The translations under genes were made by a program, and so were the position numbers. DNA of 64,000 nucleotides from positions 16,013,625-16,077,624 of the forward strand of contig JABAKD010000016.1 of the NCBI GenBank assembly GCA_012845835.1, given 5' to 3'. The notes under the pieces are model-generated. The model saw only the letters and a program-made list of their open reading frames with translations. It ran no database searches and was not told the DNA's origin. Position 1 is the stretch's first letter; every line of letters begins with the position of its first letter. The DNA comes from Undaria pinnatifida. Lineage: Eukaryota > Sar > Phaeophyceae > Laminariales > Alariaceae. Positions 57,501 to 64,000 of the stretch are shown here, piece after piece.

Positions 57501-60500
57501 GGTGCTAGCACGCCCCCTGGAGGGCGCAATCGTACCCAACGCCAACCCCCAACCCGACCCAACGCAAACCCAAACTTTACCCCAATCCCAATCCCAACCC
57601 TAACCCCCCACGTTCCCCTCGCACTAAACGCTCTCCGCCCGCTTTTTTTGTATCCCGTTGGCCACGCGCAGGCTGTACAGCAGCGCCGTGTATACCCAGA
57701 CCCTTGAAGCCTTTGCTGCCCCTGAAGTGCTCACGCGCCCCCTCGAGGACGTAATGCTGCAGATGAAGGCCATGGGGGTGGTCGATGTCTCCCGCTTCCC
57801 ATTCCCCACCCCTCCCGACGCGGATGGTCTGCGCTCCGCGGCCACCCTCCTCGCGAACCTCGGCGCTACCGCTGGTCGCGGCAACGTTGGAGGCGGTGAG
57901 ATGAGGGGGGTTGGAGATGGCACCGGCGAGATCACTGCGGTTGGGAAAGCGTTAGCTCTGCTCCCGGTGGGCGCGCGGTACGCTAAGATGCTCCTGCTTG
58001 CGGTCCAGGGGGGGCTGCTCGACCACGCTACTGCCCTTGTCGCGATGCTGACCGAGGGTGACCCCTTTGTCAGACCAAGCTCGGCTGTGAAGGATGGTGA
58101 TGAGGAGGCGGAGGACGGGGTGAGGCGGGAGGAGTTAAGGGGGGGGACGGGGGCGGCGCAGGGAGGAAGCGGCGAAGCGGATGCGGAGGAGATGCGCCGG
58201 AAGAAGGCACAGTGGTTACACCCGAGCAGCGATGCGCTAGCTAGGTGAGAGAGGAGCAGCGTTTTTTTCATGAATAAATTCACGACCGCCGCAACTGATT
58301 GTGTTGCGATGGCGAGGTTTTGATTTTTATCTGTCGTCTTTTTCGTCGATCCGATCGTACCGTACTACACGGTAATGTACTGTTACTCCAATATGCTCAA
58401 CCCTACCCTACTCTTCTCTGCCCTCTCCCCTCCCCTCCCCTCCCCTCCCCGCCTGCCCGGTCCCTTCCCCCCCTAAAAACCACCTCTTTTCAGGTTAAAA
58501 GCGGCAGGGGCTTACGCCTACGCCACTTCCGGGGGCACCGCTACTGGTGGGGGCGAATTTTGCCGCGACAACTTCCTTCACGGTCCGACCATGGAACGTG
58601 CCCAGCAGCTCCGGAGGCAGCTGTCGCGTCTAGTAGACCTCCGGTTCGGAACTGACCCCGGCTGGAAAGGGGGCGACGACAACGCGAAGGCGCTCCGGCC
58701 GCCAAACCGGCGACAGTCGGCGGCGCTACGGCAGGCGAGTTGGGAGAGGGGGGGAGGAGGAAGCGGGGGGGGGGGGGTACTCATTTCATGCACAGCCGTA
58801 GTCGGATGACCGTAGACCCTCGCATACCTACTATGCCGGGACGGAGCACGTCCTGTTTTCACCAACCAGGCAGGCATTGCTTGCACCAGGCGCTAGGCCC
58901 AGTAGGGTGTTCGGCGTGTCGCGTAAAGGGTGAGCCGCATCCTTCTATGAACCGCTTGTGAGGCGGACGCTTGATGGCGTTTGGTTGGCTGATACATATT
59001 ATAGGTACCGGGTACGTCCTCAAGGTAGCTTAGACAACATGCCAGTTTAGTGCGATTAGAATCGCTTGTTACTACCTCGTGCTACTATTTCGGGATAGTT
59101 CGGGGTTGGGGTCCCTCTATAATGCGGTTGCAGTATTGCCTTTTGGCAAAACACCGGACTATTGGGAGATCGCGATTACACCCCCCCGATATTACCCCTA
59201 AACGAAAGGAGAGACCACGATTTTCACCCTAACCCCATGCCTAAGTCATCCCACGCTAGGAGGGGGCGCGGATTCTAGGAATTTTCTGGGTTCCCAACAT
59301 GAGGAGCTCAATGAAAATCTCGCCCGAAACATGACTTCGAAGGCGTTCGTTCGCGCAACCCGACCGACGTTTCTATGCGCTAGTCCTAAAATCAACCATT
59401 GCTCTCGTAAAAAGTTCATGCTGACATATAGTTACACGCTTGAGGGGCTCAACCGGTCATTACATTTTGGCCCAAAGAGCACCACCCCTACCGCGGTATA
59501 TAGAGGAATGACTCCCCTGACCCTGTTTTCTTCGCGAAAAAAAAAAACAGGTTCTGCTCTCTGGATTGGTCGACAACGTCGCAAGGAGAGCGCCGGCGGG
59601 GACGGTGAAGGCCGGCAGCAAGCTAATGAAGGACTGCGCCTACCTCAGCTCCAACGAAGCCATCACGGAGCCGCTGTACATTAAGAGCACCTCGGTCCTC
59701 TTCTCGCGAGACCCGCAGGAGTTGCCGGAGTGGGTGGTCTACCAGGTGAAGAATGCGAAGCAAGAAGGCAAAAGGCAGAACGGCTGTGCCGGTGACGCGT
59801 GCTGCGGTAGAGATGCGTCTAAGTTTTCCTCGCCTCCCGACTTGCGGAGCTCCGAATCTCACCAAAAAACTGATTTTGAGTAAACCGAAAATGAAAACCG
59901 ATGAACAAAACCCATTTCCTTTGCATAAAAACAAATAAGATGCAAAGCAAAAATCGACATTCTGACCACTTTGAGTTACGGACCCCCGTCATTCTGACAA
60001 TATTTTCTCCAAAAAGAGGTACAGTACGTCAATTGTAGCTCGCGTCCGTTCCGCTGGCACATACACGAGCGCCTGAGCTGTTATTCCCCCCCCCTTTTTC
60101 CCGATTCGATTCCTTACGTGAGGCTTTTGGTCGGAAGCAATATCATGGCGATCAGCCACAACTGCCACGAGGTTGTTCCGTCTTTTTGTGTCTTATGTGG
60201 TGTACCACCCACTCCGGCAACTCCTGCCAGTGTTGGACTTGGTATCGAGAGCTTCTGTACGGCAGTGATCCTTCATTAGTTCAATGCGTTTCCAGTTGGC
60301 AATACCCGCACAATAGTGGGACCCCCAAACCCTGAACTATCTCGGGTTAGTGCTTAACTCTGTAGGATTATATCGTAACAAGCGGTTTTCAACGCACTAA
60401 ACGGGTAAATCGCACTAAAGGGTGCCGTGCTATTAACAACGCGGGACCACGGCTGTGATCGAAATAGAGCATTTTTGACGTGTCGTATCGAACGTGCGTT

Positions 60501-62378
60501 GCCCTCCACCCCCCCCCCCCGGCATCCCCGTGTTTTTTTATGATGGTAACTGAACAGAAGCTGCGATGTATCTCTTTTGTCGCCGACAAGACGATCCCAC
60601 CCCACTCCACCCTACTCCACCCCACCCTATCCCACCCCCCATCTCCCTACCGCCTCCTTTCTGCCCAACGACGCGACGTTCAGGACATCGTGCGCGGCGA
60701 GCGCGAGGGCGCGCCGGCGAACATGACGTGCGTGTCCGCCATCGAAGCCGCGTGGCTACCCTCCCTCGCGGAGGGGTCCCCCCTTCTCTCGTTCTCGCCG
60801 CCTCTAAACTCGCCGGCACCTACCTACGACGCCTCGAAACACGCGGTTGTTTGCCGTGTCACCCCACGATACGGGGTCCACGCGTGGGAGCTGCCCCCCC
60901 ACCCAACGGAGCTCGCCACCGCGGCGCCGGCTAACAGGCCCGACATGGTTTTCCGCTGGTTCGGGAGGCTTTTGTTGGAAGGGGGGGTTGTAGATGGGTG
61001 TCTGTCGGAGCTCAAGGCGAAGGAGATGCTGAACGATCCCCCGTCTCTGGTCACGAGGGAGAGGCCCGCGAAGAAGGTGTGGTTTGCCAGCCTTTTTTTC
61101 TTCATTTGTTATTTTTGTTGTTTTTTGTTTATTTATCAAGGTTCATGGTTGTTCGGTTTTTGGGTTAGGTTTTTGGTCAATGACTGCTTGTTTTTTGCTA
61201 CTTTTTTTTCATTGGGTATGCGCCGGGGGGGGGGGGGGGGCGGGGGGGGTTGAAGTTGATTGTTGGGGAGGGAGGCGGTAATTTGTTTGCTATTCCGTGA
61301 CGGATTTTGGGTTTTGTCCGTGCTGACGCACTGTGCAGTGCCGACTAAACATGCCTCAGAGGTGATTTATTGTTTGGTTTCGCACCGCATCGAGAGTGCA
61401 GCATGTCGATTGTGTTCCAACCTTCTCCTTTCCCTCTACCGCTACCCCCGCACCCCCTAACCCACATTAAATAGTTGGCCTCGGTTGGCACCGACGCTTT
61501 AAAACATTATATGTATATTGGGGTTGGCGTTGGTTGTCAACGACGCTGTAAAACATGCCATTCACCGCGTGAACTAGACAACCATGAGACGTTTTTTTTT
61601 TTGGCTTGTTTTTTGGCGGTCCATAATGGTTATCGAGTAGATCATATTATGCGGGGTGGAGAACCCTAACTTCGCACAAGGGGAATGATCGCATCACGTA
61701 CTGTGAATATGGTAAGGCACCCACGAGGCAGTTACAAAGTAATACCCATTGCTGTCTCTGGAGTGATAACACCAGAAAACAAAGTATAACTCACTGGCGC
61801 TGTCATCCATAAGCAAGAAAGCAGGCACAAGGTGCCGAAGTCCGTCTTACGAGCGTTTCTTGGAAGGATTCAGTTCACCCTTCACGCGACTCGCCGAACA
61901 CCTCACGGCGCTTCGCGCTTGGTGCAAGCAATATCTGCCTGGTTGGTGAAAACCCGACGTGCTCCGTCCCGGCATAGTAGGAATGCAAGGGTCTATGGTC
62001 ATACGACTACGGCCATACACAAACTGAGTATACCCCCCCCCTCTCCCGTTAACCCCCTACCGCCTCTCGGTTCCCAACCTCTGCGGTGTGACGGTTATGA
62101 TGATGCAGGTGGCCATCTTGGTGCTAGAACTCCGACAAAAAAGCGTCTGCTCCCTCCCGGCCCTGGTGCAGCAGTGGCGCCTAGACCCGACGTACCTCAA
62201 GGGGCCCGTCGAGCTTTGGGTGAAGCTGGGTTGCAAGCAAGGGTTCGAGAAAGTGTGGGCGAACGCCATCAAGACGGCCGTCCTCGCGTTGGCCGCAAGC
62301 GCTGGCGGAGGGGCTCGCGTTGGCGCTGGTACTCAGGCGGAAGGTGGAGAAAGACCGACAAAGAAACCCAGAGCGTGA
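51585..62378 (+). CDS. DHX37: DHX37/Dhr1-type DEAH-box RNA helicase (nine exons)
   Basis: Nucleolar helicase that releases U3 snoRNA from pre-18S rRNA in the small-subunit processome. Exons are 51,585-53,804; 54,650-54,719; 55,447-55,635; 56,117-57,126; 57,672-58,244; 58,494-58,734; 59,551-59,745; 60,684-61,076; 62,109-62,378. All junctions are in phase and total about 1,720 residues. Motifs in order: GETGSGKST (I), TQPRRVAA (Ia), DEAH (II), SAT (III, in [11 protein letters not shown]), [12 protein letters not shown] (V), QRAGRAGR (VI). These are followed by helicase-associated and OB regions, with [19 protein letters not shown]-type block, and a C-terminal tail. [20 protein letters not shown] closely resembles human DHX37. 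The N-terminus is long and low-complexity (poly-Ala, Glu/Ser/Lys-rich), and an acidic insert sits in exon 4, as in the family. The frame shifts across a G-run at 52,278-52,301 in exon 1. Intron 6 starts with GC. The [11 protein letters not shown] start fits a basic nucleolar N-terminus. Confidence 0.93.
52278..52301. repeat. Poly-G run inside DHX37 exon 1
   Basis: About 24 G residues, encoding poly-Gly. The reading frame before the run (from the start codon) and after it (leading into the helicase core) differ by one base. A length error in the assembly or true length variation is the simplest explanation. No GT-AG intron fits. Confidence 0.85.
54040..54165 (+). repeat. Intronic dispersed repeat, diverged copy (DHX37 intron 1)
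   Basis: Contains 'accctcgcatccctacaatgc', 'cggatcacatcgggctttcaccggccaggcagacattgc' and 'aagcgcgaagcgacgtgagg', matching the better copies at 58,785-58,975 and 61,835-62,035. Confidence 0.7.
57250..57610. repeat. C-rich telomere-like arrays around a decayed exon copy
   Basis: Two stretches (57,250-57,395 and 57,535-57,605) of CCCAACCCTGA / CCCTAACCC-like units, including CCCTAACCCTAACCC at 57,307-57,325, flank the exon 5 copy. The C-rich stretch and the exon copy together seem to have duplicated. Confidence 0.7.
57447..57533 (+). pseudogene. Partial copy of DHX37 exon 5 within intron 4
   Basis: Reads [20 protein letters not shown] then ARPLEGAIV, against [29 protein letters not shown] at the start of the real exon 5 (57,672). 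The upstream intron sequence also matches ('aaacgctctcc.....tttttattcccg..gacca'). The copy keeps an AG in the correct phase but loses similarity after about 87 bases and has no good donor, so it is probably not used. Confidence 0.85.
58735..58740 (+). other. GC-type 5' splice site of DHX37 intron 6
   Basis: Exon 6 ends CGGCAG and the intron begins GCGAGT. The rest of the site matches the donor consensus perfectly, as is usual for GC-AG introns. No in-phase GT donor lies nearby and the next exon (59,551) joins in frame. Confidence 0.75.
58785..58975 (+). repeat. Intronic dispersed repeat, SINE-like (DHX37 intron 6)
   Basis: About 170 bases: 'cacagccgtagtcggatgaccgtagaccctcgcatacctactatgccgggacggagcacgt', 'caccaaccaggcaggcattgcttgcaccaggcgc', 'ggtgttcggcgtgtcgcgtaaagggtgagc'. 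Found inverted at 61,835-62,035 with about nine in ten bases alike. Sequence TGGCCGTAGTCG in the other copy resembles a pol III A box, but no clear B box was found. Confidence 0.8.
60190..60412 (-). pseudogene. Inverted, shrunken copy of intron 6 end plus exon 7 of DHX37
   Basis: On the minus strand, 60,412-60,270 matches 59,046-59,160 of intron 6 ('tttagtgcg......cgcttgttac', 'gatagttc.gggttgggg'). It runs on into 'aactaatgaaggatcactgc' and CAGGAGTTGCCGGAGTGGGT, which are the middle and end of exon 7 ([10 protein letters not shown]). The central part of the intron and exon is missing. The copy lies in intron 7, head to head with the original. Confidence 0.8.
61835..62035 (-). repeat. Intronic dispersed repeat, SINE-like (DHX37 intron 8)
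   Basis: Inverted relative of 58,785-58,975, and the longest copy, extending at its 3' end to 'gaatccttccaagaaacgctcgtaagacggacttc' on the minus strand. Flanks show no clear target duplication. Confidence 0.8.
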
Positions 62379-64000
62379 TGTGACAGACGCTCTACCTTAT
62401 TTTGCCCCCAAAAACGTTTTTTGGGGATAAACTTGGGATTTGAAGAGGGGTTAATTTTTGGAGTGATAGAAGGCGGGGGTTGGGGTTGGCGGTGGGTGTG
62501 CCGATGCTCCCGTCGTCACCGTTACCAGTGCTAAGTGCTAAGGCAGAAGAGGGAGGAAGACCGACGAAAAAAGAGGAGCGCGAGATGTAACGCCTTCCTC
62601 AAAACGACCGCGAAACATTGCTTGGGAGGGGGGCAGGTGTGATCGCACGGCGCATTGTCGCATTGTGGGAAATAGACGCGTGCGTCTGCTGTCAAGACTG
62701 GGTGGGCATGGCCGGGACTAGTCGTCTGCAGGGTTTACTTTGCATATTTTTTGTATGTTCTCCACATGACGCGCCGGGCTTGTCTCTCCTGCACGCGGTG
62801 CCTCCTGCGCGGCTGCTACTGTTGCAGCGGCGAGAATGCAGAATATAGTGACTATCTAGAGAGGCGTACGTGAGAGTCCTCCTCGCGTTTGGCGGGTCGA
62901 AGGTGTCGGCGTGAGGTCCGAACCATACGTACTTCTGCCGAGCGTTTTTGAATGAAGGAATAGCAGAGATAATCGTTTGCTAGACACGTACTTGCCCGTT
63001 TTGTCTGCCGAACGTCGTTAAATTAGCCCTATCGGGGCTTGAGAGGGAAAAATGACGAATAAAACTGACGATTGCAGCATCCTTAAACACGAAAGCAACT
63101 CTGGCTACTAACGTAGGTTGCGACGACCTTCACTGTCGAACTCCAATGCAAGCACCGTGTAGGACACGCGCACAGCTTGCGCTACTGCTGTCGTGTGCTG
63201 CATGCGTGCGCCATGACGAAACCACGCGTTTGTACTTGGTTTTATGGCTGTACAAGGGCCCCAAAGGGGCTAAGGAAGAGCAAAGCGAAGCGTTTTCCGG
63301 ACGCTTATTACGTGCGCGTTCTTGTTTTTTGTGGCGACAGGGTTAGCGTCGTCGTCCTCGTTCATTAGCTACAGACGGCATGACTTTTTTCCCAAGGCCG
63401 CACGGTAGGGAGAGACCACGCGCTTTTTCACTCTTATACCGAGCATGTAGGCCACTGGCGTGAGTGGTTCTATACCTTGCCCGAAAATGGACTTTGAAAC
63501 ATTTTTTAGGCGAAGCGTTAACAAACAAAACCCATGGCCGCGGTACATATATCGCGATTGCGAGAGTCACAAGAGCTCAAGACTGCCAAGAAATAAGGTG
63601 GTAGCAGCTGGCGCTAGCCCTAAAAGCGACCCCCATACCGCTGTCTTGGGCGCTTAGCCGCTACCACCGGCGAGCACCTCTAGAACTTGTGGCGGCAGCC
63701 ATGATGCTCGTCGCGCGCCTGGATGCGTGCCGGTCGTCGAGGCGGTGGTAGCCGGTGATGAGAGGCTTCAACAAGGAGGCATGTTTGGTCGGTTGAGCTT
63801 TTGCCGCGAGGTTTGGGAATAGAGGAGGTATGTTTGGTCGGTTGAGATTTTGCCGCGAGGTTTGGGAATGAAGGAGGCATGTTTGGTCGGCGGAGCTTTT
63901 GCCGCGGGGTTTGGGAACGGAAGGTGTTCGAAAGCGCAAGCGGGCGGTACTGGTGAGAATTTTACGGTACGTGAACTACAAGCAAACACCATGATCACTT
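62379..64000. other. Region downstream of DHX37; no gene recognised
   Basis: Contains the segment at 63,040-63,170 that resembles 9,615-9,760, and a 49-bp tandem repeat near the end. Open frames here are short and of no recognisable family. Confidence 0.5.
63780..63926. repeat. 49-bp tandem repeat, three units
   Basis: Units begin CATGTTTGGTCGGTTGAGCT and end 'tttgggaa...gaagg/gagg', at 63,780, 63,829 and 63,878. The period is not a multiple of three, so the open minus-strand frames give the same peptide in shifted frames, arguing against a coding repeat. Confidence 0.95.

Overview
The window looks like nuclear DNA of a brown alga or close stramenopile, most like Ectocarpus. The case is indirect. 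Genes are broken into several short exons by long introns with GTGAGT-type donors and pyrimidine-rich acceptors. A nucleus-encoded assembly factor for the chloroplast cytochrome b6f complex is present. Microsatellites, homopolymer runs and LTR retroelements are abundant. There are no operons or bacterial-style signals.

Layout. 1-8.2 kb: CCB1, five recognisable exons on the + strand. 8.2-10.7 kb: repeat-bearing intergenic DNA. 10.7-11.8 kb: an intronless NudC-like CS-domain gene on the - strand. 11.8-13.3 kb: intergenic. 13.27-22.66 kb: a miniature LTR element joined to an old, broken Ty3/Gypsy copy (+). 22.8-25.2 kb: a near-perfect direct duplication of 1.16 kb, each copy carrying the last two exons of a small cysteine-rich protein (-). 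25.4-27 kb: an OTU-type cysteine protease gene with a partial duplicate of its 5' half. 27-30.4 kb: low gene content, with an array of exon-like repeats. 30,396-45,050: a young Ty3/Gypsy element of 14.7 kb (-) with identical 269-bp LTRs and a CATG target duplication. 45.4-45.96 kb: the 3' end of a third LTR element. 46-49.5 kb: mostly unrecognised. 49.5-62.4 kb: a divergent pair, a coiled-coil gene (-) and the DHX37/Dhr1 ribosome-biogenesis helicase (+, nine exons). 62.4-64 kb: intergenic with a 49-bp tandem repeat.

The most striking observation is a NADAR (YbiA-like) domain inside the Gypsy polyprotein, upstream of the protease. It is present in both the young copy and the much older one, so it is a stable part of this lineage. 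NADAR enzymes are known for NAD/ADP-ribose-linked glycosidase chemistry, including reversal of guanine ADP-ribosylation in bacteria, so a role against a host ADP-ribose-based defence is an attractive but untested idea. The LTRs of this family, and of the unrelated-looking third LTR, carry a perfect hairpin just downstream of the TATA box. Between the old and young copies the hairpin shows a compensating base-pair change.

The host genes have no shared pathway: chloroplast cytochrome assembly (CCB1), protein folding (NudC-like), ubiquitin-type proteolysis (OTU) and 18S rRNA maturation (DHX37). DHX37 itself carries decayed copies of its own exons 5 and 7 in neighbouring introns. All similarities were judged by eye from the sequence, with no database search.
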